Notes: generated by a model from the sequence alone, not told the origin. DNA of 64,000 bases from Streptosporangium pseudovulgare (GCF_014648055.1 NZ_BMQJ01000020.1:1-64000), one strand, 5' to 3'. Positions 8,252-17,297 are shown, counted from the stretch's first letter. Made by a program: numbers and translations.

Positions 8252-8902
8252 TCAGCCGGATCCGCACAGCCTGTTGAGCTCCGCGACGTCTGTATTGATA
8301 TCCGCGATCACCTGGTTGGGGTCGCCACCGGTCATGCCGGTCAGGCGGAAGTTCAGTTCCTGGAATTCAGCGGCCAGCCGACTGATCTTCGTCCCCACCA
8401 CTCCTTGCGCGTGGAGGGCTGTGCCCATCAGATCGCGGTACGTCTGCTGAGCCGCGGCCGCCTGGCTGCTGCGGACGGTCCCGGCGTTCCGGCTGTATGC
8501 GGTCAGCGCCGCCGCCGCCTCGTCGCAGCCGTCGGGCCGGGCCGCCGGCAGCAGTGGGGTGGAGACCGGGACCGCTCGCGTGGGGCTTGGCGGTCGGAGC
8601 GTGCCGGACTCAGGCGATGGACTCGAGGTCGGCGGTGCATGCCGGGTGGTGGCCGGATCCGGTGACGATGAATGCGGGGCCGGGGTGGGAACCACCTGAC
8701 TGGGCTGGGGCTGCGAAGGCGGGGCCGGGGTGGGAAGCGCCGGGCCGGGCTGGGGCTGCGAAGGCGGGGCCGGCATCAGGTAGGCGACCAGCGCGACCAC
8801 GGCGGCGATCGTGCCCGCCAGAGCGCTCACCGCCGTCCAGTTCAGACGCGAGCCTGCTCTTCCGCCCGCTGCCGGCGGCTGCGCTGATCCGCTTCCGGTC
8901 AT
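8252..8902 (-). CDS. Hypothetical membrane-anchored protein with Pro-rich stalk
   Basis: A 216-residue protein. A short N-terminus is followed by a membrane helix (about residues 22-42). A long Pro/Ser/Thr linker comes next, including two near-identical PAPPSQPQP units. A compact C-terminal domain of about 95 residues follows, with two cysteines (in GCDEAAAAL and NRLCGSG) that could form a disulfide outside the cell. The ATG at 8902 has GAGGG close upstream; the frame is open further upstream but without a better start. No family recognised. It sits beside the IS3 remnant. Confidence 0.65.
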   Translation of the reverse strand: MTGSGSAQPPAAGGRAGSRLNWTAVSALAGTIAAVVALVAYLMPAPPSQPQPGPALPTPAPPSQPQPSQVVPTPAPHSSSPDPATTRHAPPTSSPSPESGTLRPPSPTRAVPVSTPLLPAARPDGCDEAAAALTAYSRNAGTVRSSQAAAAQQTYRDLMGTALHAQGVVGTKISRLAAEFQELNFRLTGMTGGDPNQVIADINTDVAELNRLCGSG

Positions 8903-9200
8903 GCCCTCATCGTGGCCGAGCCGCCGAGTTCGGTCCAGAGCGCCTCTGCTGATCTGTGGGCACCCGTGCGCGTCGCGTGCTCGATGAGGTGGGAGCGACG
9001 AGGGGCAGAGGGAGTCGCAGGGAATGCGATCAGCGCCCTGAGCTGCATCTCCGTATGCCAAGCAAGGCCGGCGGGCGTCCTTGCGAGTCTCCCCGTCCGG
9101 TTCGAGGAGCCGGTCCCGGAATCGGGGCCGGGACCGTACGGGCGTCGAGGCCGTACCGAAGGTGATCGACTCTCGTTTCCGCCTGTCGTGGCCTCATGCC
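8903..9200. other. Intergenic region without supported genes
   Basis: About 300 bases separate the hypothetical membrane protein from the arsR-like promoter. Open frames exist on both strands but lack ribosome-binding sites and recognisable sequence. Nothing else is seen here. Confidence 0.4.
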
Positions 9201-9252
9201 TTGACATGCAGCCATTCGGCTGCCTAAATTAAAGGCAGCCGAAAGGCTGCAT
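9201..9252 (+). promoter_or_regulatory. Promoter with two palindromic operators for the ArsR-SRPBCC gene
   Basis: TTGACA at 9201-9206 and TAAATT at 9225-9230 are separated by 18 bases and form a near-consensus sigma-70 promoter. The palindrome GCAGCC-N4-GGCTGC occurs twice, at 9208-9223 inside the spacer and at 9235-9250 over the expected transcription start. Together the two units make a 20-base inverted repeat with one mismatch. Occupancy would block RNA polymerase, so autorepression by the downstream ArsR-type protein is the obvious reading. Confidence 0.75.
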
Positions 9253-9286
9253 ATTGACGGATGGCAACCGGGATACGAGGGCGGCC

Positions 9287-10081
9287 ATGGACGAGGTGTT
9301 CAAGGCGCTGGCCGATCCGAGTCGGCGCGCGCTGCTCGACTCGCTCAACGTCCGCAACGGGCAGACGCTGCGCGAGCTGTGCGCCGGACTCGACATGGCC
9401 AGGCAGTCCGTCAGCAAGCATCTCGCGGTGCTGGAGGAGGCCGGGCTCGTCACCACCGTGCGGCGGGGCCGGGAGAAGCTGCACTACCTCAACGCCGCGC
9501 CCGTGCACGAGATCGCCCACCGGTGGATCAGCCGCTATGACCGGGCCAGGGTCCAAGCCCTGGCGGATCTGAAACTCGCCCTGGAGGAGGCCCCCCCAAT
9601 GAACGCTCCGACCTTCGTCTACACCACCTACATCCGCACCACCCCGCAGAAGCTCTGGCAGGCGCTGACCGAGCCCGCATTCACCCGCCGCTACTGGGCC
9701 ACGGAGTTCATCACGGACTGGTCCGTCGGCTCGCCGATGACCTGGGACAACCACGGAGTGGTGATCAGCGACCCGGAGCAGGTCGTGCTGGAGGCCGAGC
9801 CCTACAGCAGGCTCTCCTACACCTGGCACGCCATCACCCCGGAGCTCGCCAAGCGCTTCGGCTGGGACGAGGAGGCGCTCGCCCGGCTGTCCGGCGAGGC
9901 CCGCTCGAAGGTCACCTTCACACTTGAGGAGGCCGCGCAGGTCGTGAAGCTCACCGTCGTGCACGACGGCTTCGAGCCGGGATCGATCCTGGCCGAGATG
10001 GTCGGCCACGGCTGGCCGAACGTGGTGGCGAGCCTGAAGTCACTGCTGGAGACCGGTGAACCACTGCCGGAGGATGCGTGA
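9287..10081 (+). CDS. ArsR-type HTH fused to an SRPBCC (AHSA1-like) domain
   Basis: A 264-residue two-domain protein. Residues 1-100 form an ArsR winged helix (FKALADPSRRALLDSL, then DMARQSVSKHLAVLEEAGLV). Residues 105-255 form a START-like SRPBCC/AHSA1 domain (YIRTTPQKLWQALTEPAFTR) that usually binds a hydrophobic ligand. The ArsR part has no CxC metal site. The ATG at 9287 is preceded by GAGGG; an upstream TTG at 9254 is less likely because it lies inside the operator. In related systems the two domains are separate neighbouring genes, so the fusion probably makes the SRPBCC domain the sensor of the repressor. Two palindromic operators precede it. Confidence 0.85.
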   Translation: MDEVFKALADPSRRALLDSLNVRNGQTLRELCAGLDMARQSVSKHLAVLEEAGLVTTVRRGREKLHYLNAAPVHEIAHRWISRYDRARVQALADLKLALEEAPPMNAPTFVYTTYIRTTPQKLWQALTEPAFTRRYWATEFITDWSVGSPMTWDNHGVVISDPEQVVLEAEPYSRLSYTWHAITPELAKRFGWDEEALARLSGEARSKVTFTLEEAAQVVKLTVVHDGFEPGSILAEMVGHGWPNVVASLKSLLETGEPLPEDA

Positions 10082-10285
10082 CCTCCCCGATCGGGGCTCG
10101 GTGTGAGGAAGCCGGACGCGTGCCGGATGGGCCGGGGTGAGCCGCCGCCCGGTTTCCACGCCAGCACCGCCGCGTCGTCAGCAGTGACGCCGATGGACCC
10201 CGAGGGGGAGCGCCGGCTTCGGGCAGCTCATCGCCGGCCCCCTGTCCGGTCGATACAGTCGCCGCCGCCCTTGCTTGCCACGGCC

Positions 10286-11611
10286 TCACGCCGTGCGGAT
10301 GGTGCGCCTCCCGACGAGAGATGTGACGCCGAAGGTGACGCCGACCCCGATCACGATGGTGACCGCGTAGGGCAGGGGCGCCGCTGCCTGCAGCGGATTG
10401 CCGGTTTTGACGATGGCGAAGGGCAGGACGGTGACGAACGCTCCTACGCTTCCGGCGATGACGCTGATGGCGGTGGCCGCGCCGATCTCGCGTATGAGCA
10501 TCCGCTGTGTTTGGGCGTTGGTCGAGCCGATGAGGGACATGACCGCGAATTCCGCGCGGCGTTGGGTGATGGAGGCGACGAGGTTGTTGGTGAGGGCGAT
10601 GGCCATGAATGCCGCGATCAGGGCGACGACGAAGTAGTTGATCGTGGCGAGGACCTGAGCTGTGCTGTTCGCCGTGCCGACGCTGTTCTCGATGCCTTGC
10701 ATGCTGAGCGTGCCTGCGGCGACGCTGACGAAGAGGGTCAGGAAGGTCACGGCCGGTCGTATCCGGTCCGGGGCCGCGGAGAGGTTGATCGCGGCCAGAT
10801 GGGAGGGGGCGGTGGTGCGTGCTGAGCAGAGGGCGTTGAGCGTGGCGTTCGCCGTGGCGACGAGCTCCGGGGCGAGGATGCACAGGCCGACGGCGACAAG
10901 TACGCAGCCGGGCCCGGTCATCGCGGTAGTGAGCACGTCGGCCGGGTCCATGGCGAGTACCGTGGCCGATGAGGCCAGACCGGCGGCGATTATGATCGCC
11001 GCGGTGATTCGGCGCCGTCGTCCCGGACGCCGTCCCGTACGACGGCGTGGGGGCGGAGACGCATCGGCCACGGGGCTGCGGTGAGCGAGGGAGCGGCTGC
11101 CTATCCATGCCGCGAGTACGCTCGCGGCCAGCACGATGAGCACGCCGAGGGCCGGGAGGAGCACGCCGGGTGCGAAGACCGAGGCCGCGTCGGTGAGTCC
11201 GACGGAACGGATGCTCTGTGTGACGATCCAGCCGACGAGGTAGCCGGTGGCCAGCCCCGGGAGCGCCGTGATGGCTGAGATGGCCGCTGTCTCGATGACG
11301 AGCATCTGCTGCACTTGCCGGGGGCTCGCGCCGATGAGACGGATGCCTGCGATCTCCCCGGCGCGGCCGGTGAGAGCGACGCTGATCGTCGAGACCATGG
11401 CGAACAGGACGATCGAGACCGCCCAGCCGCCCATGATGAGCGGGAACTGCACCAGGAACGCGCGGTCGGCGGCGACCGTACTCTCGGCCAGCCCGGTGCC
11501 GAGCAGGCACATCATGCCCGTCACCAGGATGGTGCCGACGAGCGTGACCAGGCCGGTGGTGATCGCGGCGGTGCGGTGATGCGCGAAAGAGCGCATGGCG
11601 ATCCTGATCAC
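10286..11611 (-). CDS. ABC transporter permease, FtsX/MacB type
   Basis: A 441-residue permease with an N-terminal membrane helix (residues 14-40) and seven or so further hydrophobic segments arranged as two FtsX domains. These have the characteristic TISVALTGRAGEIAGIRLIGASPRQ and NLVASITQRRAEFAVMSLIGST segments. It overlaps the ATPase gene by 4 bases (ATGA), so the pair is translated together. Such exporters move lipids, peptides or antibiotics outward or act in cell-envelope stress. Expression is probably controlled by the TetR regulator divergent from the ATPase gene. The substrate cannot be deduced. Confidence 0.85.
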   Translation of the reverse strand: MIRIAMRSFAHHRTAAITTGLVTLVGTILVTGMMCLLGTGLAESTVAADRAFLVQFPLIMGGWAVSIVLFAMVSTISVALTGRAGEIAGIRLIGASPRQVQQMLVIETAAISAITALPGLATGYLVGWIVTQSIRSVGLTDAASVFAPGVLLPALGVLIVLAASVLAAWIGSRSLAHRSPVADASPPPRRRTGRRPGRRRRITAAIIIAAGLASSATVLAMDPADVLTTAMTGPGCVLVAVGLCILAPELVATANATLNALCSARTTAPSHLAAINLSAAPDRIRPAVTFLTLFVSVAAGTLSMQGIENSVGTANSTAQVLATINYFVVALIAAFMAIALTNNLVASITQRRAEFAVMSLIGSTNAQTQRMLIREIGAATAISVIAGSVGAFVTVLPFAIVKTGNPLQAAAPLPYAVTIVIGVGVTFGVTSLVGRRTIRTA

Positions 11612-12396
11612 CGGTGCACCGCCGTACCGTGGACGGCCTGTTCCGCCGATTCGACAAGGACGGCCATTCTGCCGGCGACCTGCTGCGCGGTGGGACGCGG
11701 GAGATGATCGACGATCCGGCCGTCGGCGAGGAAGAGGACGGCGTCGGAATAGGAGGCGGCGACCGGATCGTGTGTGACCATGATGATCGTTTGACCGTGG
11801 TCCGCGAGTTCACGCATCAACCGCAGGACCTCCCTGGCGCTGCGGATGTCGAGGGCGCCTGTGGGCTCATCGGCGAAGACGATGTCCGGGCCGGCGATCA
11901 ACGCTCGCGCGACCGCGACGCGTTGCTTCTGGCCGCCTGACAGCTGATGCGGGCGGTGGCTGCCCCGGTTGCCGAGCCCCACGCGGGTGAGCAGTTCGGT
12001 TGTGCGCGCGGGTTCGATCTTCCGGGAGTCGAGGCGCAGGGGGAGTTCGACGTTGTCGATGGCCGAGAGCGCGGGCAGAAGGTTGAACGACTGGAAGACG
12101 AATCCGATGCGGCGCCGGCGCAACCGCGCGAGCTGTACCTGATCAAGTCCGCGAAGGTCTTGCCCGTCGAGCTCGACGGAGCCTGACGTCGGATTCTGCA
12201 ACCCGGCGGCGCAGTGCAGGAGGGTGGTCTTGCCGGACCCTGATGGCCCCATGATCGCCAAGAAGGATGACCGGGCGACACTGAGGTCAACGTCGCGCAG
12301 GGCATGGACGGGTCCGGCCTCTCCTGGATATTCGCAGCGGAGCGCGCGGATGCGCAGTATGGGCGGCATGGACGTGGCAGTGGCGTACGGGATCAT
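11608..12396 (-). CDS. ABC transporter ATP-binding protein, LolD/MacB type
   Basis: A 262-residue nucleotide-binding subunit. Walker A is GPSGSGKTT at about residues 50-58, the Q-loop region is [18 protein letters not shown], the signature is [15 protein letters not shown], Walker B is [13 protein letters not shown], and the switch His is in MVTHD. It heads the two-gene exporter operon, with GGGAGG five bases before the ATG. The [12 protein letters not shown] motif is typical of the LolCDE/MacB class rather than of importers. A palindrome upstream and a divergent TetR gene indicate ligand-induced expression. Confidence 0.9.
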   Translation of the reverse strand: MIPYATATSMPPILRIRALRCEYPGEAGPVHALRDVDLSVARSSFLAIMGPSGSGKTTLLHCAAGLQNPTSGSVELDGQDLRGLDQVQLARLRRRRIGFVFQSFNLLPALSAIDNVELPLRLDSRKIEPARTTELLTRVGLGNRGSHRPHQLSGGQKQRVAVARALIAGPDIVFADEPTGALDIRSAREVLRLMRELADHGQTIIMVTHDPVAASYSDAVLFLADGRIVDHLPRPTAQQVAGRMAVLVESAEQAVHGTAVHR

Positions 12397-12420
12397 GGAG
12401 CCTCCCTAAAAGAGTGTTTT

Positions 12421-12432
12421 AAACGATCGTTT
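12421..12432. promoter_or_regulatory. Palindromic operator between the ABC exporter and TetR genes
   Basis: AAACGATCGTTT is a perfect 12-base palindrome in an AT-rich gap (12397-12464) between the divergent exporter and TetR genes. A related half-site (ACGAATGTTT) follows at 12436-12445. This is the position and shape expected for a TetR operator controlling both directions. Confidence 0.6.
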
Positions 12433-12464
12433 CATACGAATGTTTATTTGATACGGTAGAGCAT

Positions 12465-13043
12465 ATGAGTGCCAAGGACAAGCTGTTGCTGGCGGCGCGT
12501 GACTGCCTGCTGGCCAAGGGGTACGCGCACACGACCGTGCGAGACCTGGTCGCGGCGTCGGGGGCCAACCAGGCGTCGATCAACTACCACTTCGGGTCCA
12601 AGGAGCAGTTGCTCACACGGGCTCTGCGCGATCTCAACACGGAGTGGGGTGAGCTGCTGTTCGCGGTGCTTGAGGAACCCGGCCTCGCCGGCGAAACGCG
12701 GTCCCGGCCCGGCGATCAGGAAGACCTGTGGGGCCGGATCATCGACTCGATTCAGGCCAACCGATCGCTGTGGTTCGTCAACTTCGAATCTGTCGCGTCC
12801 GTACGACAGGACGACGAGATCCGGGGGATGATCGCCGACGGTCAGAAGCTTGCGAGGGTCTCGCTGGCGCGGGCGTTCGCCGGCCTGGGGCCGGATAGTG
12901 ATCCGGAAGCGGTCCACGCGGCCGGATCGCACTACCTCGCCCTGCTCGTCGGGCTTGCCGCGCAATGGCTCACCGACCCTGAACACGCGCCGACGGCAGA
13001 GCGGTTCGTCGCCGCCAACGTCGGCTCCGGCGACCGCCGCTGA
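12465..13043 (+). CDS. TetR family transcriptional regulator
   Basis: A 192-residue TetR-type repressor. The N-terminal helix-turn-helix is at residues 8-55 (LLAARDCLLAKGYAHTTVRD, then GANQASINYHFGSKEQLLTRAL). The remainder is the all-helical ligand-binding and dimer domain. It is divergent from the two-gene ABC exporter, with a perfect palindrome in between, so it most likely represses the exporter until a drug-like ligand binds. The ATG has only a weak Shine-Dalgarno sequence. The C-terminus ends at GDRR with no extra domain. Confidence 0.9.
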   Translation: MSAKDKLLLAARDCLLAKGYAHTTVRDLVAASGANQASINYHFGSKEQLLTRALRDLNTEWGELLFAVLEEPGLAGETRSRPGDQEDLWGRIIDSIQANRSLWFVNFESVASVRQDDEIRGMIADGQKLARVSLARAFAGLGPDSDPEAVHAAGSHYLALLVGLAAQWLTDPEHAPTAERFVAANVGSGDRR

Positions 13044-13302
13044 CGGCGGGGTTCCTGGTGAGGTGGACGGCGTTGGCGCTGATGGTGATCATAGGCCGCT
13101 GAAGAGCGAAATATTCTTGTTTGCAATGTTTTGGGCACTCTGAGCGAATTATGGTTCGCCGACCTCCCGGGCACCGAACGGACCATCGCGGTGACCGTCG
13201 AACCCGAGACCCCGCTCACCCCGCGCCGGACGGCTGGACAGCTGGACACCGGTGGTGCGGCCGTGGGTGAGAAACGCTGGAACGCTCGTCCACAGCCCTG
13301 AA

Positions 13303-14568
13303 TCAGTCCGCGGGCCCTTTACGGCTGGCGCCGTCCCCCAGGTAGGCCAGCGCCGAGACCACCGCCGCCTGCACGCCGGTGTCCAGGGTGGGCTGGACGA
13401 CCGGGGCGAAGGCGGCGTTGTGGTTGGCGGGGACGTCGGTGGCGATCGTGCCCTCCGCGGCCGCCCCCGCGTACCGGCCGGGGTCCGTGCCGCCGAAGCC
13501 CCAGTACGTGAACGGCGCGCCGAGCGCCTTCGGTATCTCACTGAAGTCCTCGCTGGCCGTCTGGAGATCGAGCGCTCCCGCCCGGTCGCCGAAGAAGGCG
13601 GAGAAGGACGCCGCGACCTTCCGGGTGGTGTCCTCGTCATTGATCGTGGCGGGAAAGGTACCGAAATGGTCGATGTCGGGGGGCTTGGGAGCCCCCGAGG
13701 CGGCGCATTCGGCGTGGGCGATACGTACGATGGCGTCCTTGACGCGCCGCCGCACATCCTCCCGGTAGGTGCGCACGTTCAGCTGGATCTCGGCCGTCTC
13801 CGGGATGTTGTTGGGATTGGCGCCGGAGTGGACGCTGCCCACCGTGAGCACTACCGGGGTGAGCGGACCGACCTCGCGGGAGACGACCGTCTGCAGGCGG
13901 ACCACGAGCATCGAGGCCATCACCACCGGATCGATGCCCTGCTCGGGGGATGAGCCGTGGGCCGAGCGGCCGTACACGGTGACGCGGTAGTTGTCGGCGG
14001 CCGACAGCGCCGGCCCCGGCCGGGTGAGCACCTGGCCCGCCGGATAGGGCAGCACATGCTGGGCCAGGCACACGTCGGGTTTCGGGATCCGGTCGGCCAG
14101 CCCGTCGGCGATCATGCCGCGGGCCCCGTCACCGGGCTCCTCCGCCGGCTGGAACAGCGCGATGTGCGTGCCCTTCCAGGCATCTTTGGCCCGTGACATC
14201 AGCCGGGCCGCACCCAGCAGGGCGGTGACGTGGGTGTCGTGCCCGCAGGCGTGCATGATCGGGTGACCGTCGCCGCTGGTGGCCGTGCTCGCGTACGGCA
14301 GGCCGGTCCGCTCCTTGATCGGAAGGGCGTCCATGTCGGCGCGGAACAACACGCCCGGCCCGTCGCCGTTGGCCAGCACCCCGACCACGCCGGTGCCGCC
14401 GACCCGGTCGTGCACGTCATAGCCGTACGCCCGCAGCTGCTCGGCCACCCGGGCCGAGGTGCGTTTCTCCTGGTGCCCGAGCTCGGGGTGGGCGTGCAGG
14501 TCGCGGTAGTACGCCTCCAGGCCGGACCTGATGGCGTCAAGCCCGGCCAGCACCGTGTCGACGGACAT
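13303..14568 (-). CDS. M20 family amidohydrolase/metallopeptidase
   Basis: A 421-residue metal-dependent amidohydrolase of the M20D (hippurate hydrolase/IAA-amino acid hydrolase) group, which cleaves N-acyl amino acids. Metal-ligand motifs are visible: HACGHDTH in the N-terminal third, QPAEEPGDGARGMI with the catalytic Glu pair, the AQHVLPYPAG histidine and the terminal ANHNAAF histidine. The dimerisation lid lies about residues 180-295. I chose the ATG at 14568, with GGAGG 6 nt upstream; an ATG at 14583 adds five residues. No signal peptide is seen, so the enzyme is cytosolic. It stands alone; its neighbours are divergent or convergent. Confidence 0.9.
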   Translation of the reverse strand: MSVDTVLAGLDAIRSGLEAYYRDLHAHPELGHQEKRTSARVAEQLRAYGYDVHDRVGGTGVVGVLANGDGPGVLFRADMDALPIKERTGLPYASTATSGDGHPIMHACGHDTHVTALLGAARLMSRAKDAWKGTHIALFQPAEEPGDGARGMIADGLADRIPKPDVCLAQHVLPYPAGQVLTRPGPALSAADNYRVTVYGRSAHGSSPEQGIDPVVMASMLVVRLQTVVSREVGPLTPVVLTVGSVHSGANPNNIPETAEIQLNVRTYREDVRRRVKDAIVRIAHAECAASGAPKPPDIDHFGTFPATINDEDTTRKVAASFSAFFGDRAGALDLQTASEDFSEIPKALGAPFTYWGFGGTDPGRYAGAAAEGTIATDVPANHNAAFAPVVQPTLDTGVQAAVVSALAYLGDGASRKGPAD

Positions 14569-14705
14569 CGACCGCCTCCTCATGCTCCCTCGCAGGGGAT
14601 GCTTTCCGGATATAAATCCCCATTACTCCAAATGGAGGCAAACGTTCGGCCAGCCGTGAGCGGACCGCCGCCGGTTCCCCGCGGGTGTCCCTAGGCTTCC
14701 TGCCT

Positions 14706-15416
14706 GTGCGGGTCGAGACAGTCACGACGGTGCTGGACCTGGTCGGAGTGTTCATCAACAGCCTGCTCGGTGGTTCGGTGGCACGCCACCGGGAGCTGGA
14801 CCTGTTCGGGTACGTCGTGATCGGGGTGGTGTCCGGCCTGGGCGGCGGGCTGATCCGCGACGTGCTGCTGCAGCACGGGCCGCCGCTCGCCCTGACCAAC
14901 CCCCTCTACATCCCGATCGCGCTGGCCGGGGCCGGGGTGGCGTTCCTGCTGAAGTTCACCGAGCGGGAATGGAACCGGATCTTCTACGTGCTGGACGCGA
15001 TCGCGCTGTGCGTGTGGGCTGTCGCGGGGGCGCAGCGGACGCTGGCCGCCGGGCTCGGCTGGCTCCCGGCGATCCTGCTGGGCACCATCACCGCGGTCGG
15101 CGGCGGCGCCACGCGCGACCTGCTGGTGCAGCGCGTTCCGGCCGTGTTCGGGGGAAACGGCCTGTACGCGTCGGTCGCCGCCCTGGTCGCGGCGGTGCAG
15201 GTGGTCTGCTCGGCGTTCGGCGTGTCCATGGTGGTGGGCACGTCCCTGGGGGTCGTCGCGGGCACGGTGCTGCGGCTGGTCGCCTACCGGCGAGGGTGGG
15301 AGCTGCCCGGCGGCATGGAATGGGAGGCGCGTGACGTCCTCGGCAAGGCCGTCCGCCCGCCGCGCCGCCGTCGCCGCGACCGCCGTGGTGACCGGCGTCA
15401 CGAGGGCGGTGACTGA
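14706..15416 (+). CDS. TRIC-type trimeric intracellular cation channel (UPF0126) protein
   Basis: A membrane protein of about 236 residues with seven hydrophobic segments in two homologous halves. The conserved glycine-rich signatures occur twice: SGLGGGLIRDVLL in the first half and TAVGGGATRDLLVQ in the second. Prokaryotic relatives form trimeric potassium/sodium-permeable channels. The C-terminus has a basic Arg tail. The GTG at 14706 is taken as start because TAGGCT (14692-14697) sits eight bases before it, which fits a leaderless mRNA; an in-frame start at 14685 is possible. A strong hairpin downstream separates it from the convergent biosynthetic operon. Confidence 0.85.
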   Translation: MRVETVTTVLDLVGVFINSLLGGSVARHRELDLFGYVVIGVVSGLGGGLIRDVLLQHGPPLALTNPLYIPIALAGAGVAFLLKFTEREWNRIFYVLDAIALCVWAVAGAQRTLAAGLGWLPAILLGTITAVGGGATRDLLVQRVPAVFGGNGLYASVAALVAAVQVVCSAFGVSMVVGTSLGVVAGTVLRLVAYRRGWELPGGMEWEARDVLGKAVRPPRRRRRDRRGDRRHEGGD

Positions 15417-15502
15417 ACGACGGCGCGGGCGGTCCGTGTTCTCCCGCGGGCGGGATGTCAGGGGTCCGGACCTCCTGGGCGCCACCGCCCTCCCGGCAGG
15501 AA

Positions 15503-15540
15503 GAAGCCCAGGTCAGGCATTGTCGCCTCACCTGGGCTTC
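15503..15540. terminator. Bidirectional terminator between convergent genes
   Basis: GAAGCCCAGGT at 15503-15513 pairs with 15530-15540. An inner AGGC/GCCT stem continues after a single mismatch, giving roughly 15 base pairs with a 6-base loop. The hairpin lies between the TRIC gene and the convergent methyltransferase end, so it probably stops transcription from both sides. Confidence 0.7.
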
Positions 15541-15618
15541 GATCTTCGTCTCGTCTCGTGCTCCTTTCGCCGGCCGAGCTCGCGGCTTTTCGTTCTCTGG
15601 CCGTACGGACTCCTTTCG

Positions 15619-16341
15619 TTACTTGACCGCACGGATGCCGACGATGGCGGGGTTGGTACGGAAGTCGTCCCAGAACGCGTCGCCGTGGTCGGCGGGCAGC
15701 ACGGGGGGAACGATCTCCACCGAGCGGAACCCCGCGTCGCGCAGGGCGGTGACCACCGGTTCCTCCTCCCAGAAGCAGGCCTGGAACGAGATGGGCGGGT
15801 CCACGTGCGCGGTGACCGTCAGCTCCTTTCCGCCGGGGAAGTCCGCGTCGGGCCGGTGGGTCAGGCCGTACTTGGTGGCCAGGGGCCCGTCCCAGTCGAA
15901 GTTCGGGTTCATCTCCAGGCCGGTGTACACGCCTCCGGGGGCGAGGTTGTCGTGGATGGTGCGGGCCATGGCGGCGAGGTCGGACCGGTCACGGGCGTAG
16001 CACAGCAGCCACACCGCGTTGACCAGGTCGAACCGGCCGACGACCCCGAGCGTCCGGGCGTCGTGGACCTTGTAGGCGATGCCGAGCGGCTCGCGGGCCT
16101 CGGTGTGCTCGGCGACGGCGACCATCTCCTCGGAGATGTCCACCCCGAGCACCGAGGCCGCGCCGGCGCGGGCGATGATCCTGCTGTACCAGCCGGTTCC
16201 GCAGGCCAGGTCCAGCACGGACCCGCCCGCCACCGCGCCGGTCAGCGCCTCGACCGTGGCCCGTTCGGGGCCCCTGGCCAGGGGCATCTCCCGCTTGAGC
16301 CGCTCGTAGGACCGGCCGATGTCGTCGTACTGGGTCCGCAT
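15619..16341 (-). CDS. Class I SAM-dependent methyltransferase
   Basis: A 240-residue small-molecule methyltransferase. Motif I, VLDLACGTGW, is at about residues 43-52, the acidic ribose-binding residue is in VLGVDISEEM, and FDLVNAVWLL forms the strand-4 motif. The N-terminus YDDIGRSYERLK is typical of natural-product methyltransferases. It is the last gene of the four-gene operon, its ATG overlapping the TauD stop codon by one base. Its presence suggests that the pathway product carries an O-, N- or C-methyl group. The exact target is unknown. Confidence 0.85.
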   Translation of the reverse strand: MRTQYDDIGRSYERLKREMPLARGPERATVEALTGAVAGGSVLDLACGTGWYSRIIARAGAASVLGVDISEEMVAVAEHTEAREPLGIAYKVHDARTLGVVGRFDLVNAVWLLCYARDRSDLAAMARTIHDNLAPGGVYTGLEMNPNFDWDGPLATKYGLTHRPDADFPGGKELTVTAHVDPPISFQACFWEEEPVVTALRDAGFRSVEIVPPVLPADHGDAFWDDFRTNPAIVGIRAVK

Positions 16342-17297
16342 CAGGCGGCCCTGCGGGTGGCGGAGGTCGCTCGCTCGCGGACGGCGGCGACGACGTCGTC
16401 CCTGGCGTAGCTCTGGGCGTTGTAGAGGGATCGGAGGGGATCACGGATCTTGCGCCTGCCGTGCATGAGCCTGCTGTTGTCGACCAGCGCGACGTCGCCC
16501 GCGTGCCAGTCGATCTCCTCGGTCTCCAGCTCGGTCGCCTCGATGATCTGGCGCATCAGCATGGCGTCCAGCGGACGGCCGTCCTCGAACTCGATCACCG
16601 GGGGCTCGTAGTTGACCGACGGGGTGAGGATGCTGTTGGTGAACGCGATGTCGGTGCCGAACAGCGTGGTGTGCGCGGCGTAGGTGAAGTACTTGTAGTG
16701 GACGGAGCCGTCGGGGCGCAGCCGGTACTTGACGTCGACGCCGTCGTCGGTCACCGCGAGCAGGTCGTCGAAGACGACCTCGTCGGCGGTCTTGGCGCCG
16801 TCGAGCAGGCGGACGACGAGGTTCTTCCACTTGTCCTCGGGCATCGGCCTGGCGAAGGTGATCCGGGTGGACAGGAACAGCTCCTGGGTACGGGCCGGCA
16901 GCCGGTCCCACACGTGCAACCCGTCGCAGATGGTGGTCTGCGAGCCGACCTTGGCCGGGGTCTCGCAGTAGAACCACACCAGGTCCGGCACCCACGGCGT
17001 GGCGCCGTTCTCCACGTGCAGGCCCTGCGGCACCAGCCCCGCCTCGATCTTCTGCGCGACGTTGCCGCCGGCGAACTTGCGCGCCGGGTCCAGGGTGATC
17101 CGCGATGAGATGCTCTGGATGAGCGTGGAGAAGGTGGCCGGGTCGGTGTCGAAGCCGCGCAGGAGGACGTAGCCGTGCTCGGCGAGTGCGGTCATCAGTT
17201 CGACGCGGTCGACGGTGTCGAGTCCGGCGCGGTCGGCGGCGGTGACGACCAGGCCCTTGCCGTCGGCGTGGTCGGTGGTGGTGAAGTTGCCCAGCAT
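16341..17297 (-). CDS. TauD/TfdA family Fe(II)/2-oxoglutarate dioxygenase
   Basis: A 318-residue non-heme iron oxygenase. The facial triad appears as H94-V-E96 (GLHVENGATPW) and H279 (NSRLMHGRR), with R289 placed to bind 2-oxoglutarate. The HxE form is that of clavaminate synthase and arginine/asparagine hydroxylases, and an intact carboxylate argues against halogenase activity. Such enzymes hydroxylate, desaturate or cyclise amino-acid-like substrates, and some make isonitriles. It lies between the acyl ligase (3-base gap) and the methyltransferase (1-base overlap), so it is certainly part of the same pathway. The substrate is probably the acylated product of the upstream enzymes. Confidence 0.85.
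   Translation of the reverse strand: MLGNFTTTDHADGKGLVVTAADRAGLDTVDRVELMTALAEHGYVLLRGFDTDPATFSTLIQSISSRITLDPARKFAGGNVAQKIEAGLVPQGLHVENGATPWVPDLVWFYCETPAKVGSQTTICDGLHVWDRLPARTQELFLSTRITFARPMPEDKWKNLVVRLLDGAKTADEVVFDDLLAVTDDGVDVKYRLRPDGSVHYKYFTYAAHTTLFGTDIAFTNSILTPSVNYEPPVIEFEDGRPLDAMLMRQIIEATELETEEIDWHAGDVALVDNSRLMHGRRKIRDPLRSLYNAQSYARDDVVAAVRERATSATRRAA

Noticed and set aside
8000-8277. Protein-like plus-strand frame next to the IS3 remnant
   Set aside because: It has no start or ribosome-binding site independent of the transposase antisense and no recognised family; kept only as a possible truncated relic in the findings.
13122-13301. Plus-strand frame reading NVLGTLSELWFADLPGTE and ending at 13301
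   Set aside because: It looks coding in composition and ends just before the amidohydrolase stop codon, but has no start codon with a ribosome-binding site, and I could not assign it to a family.
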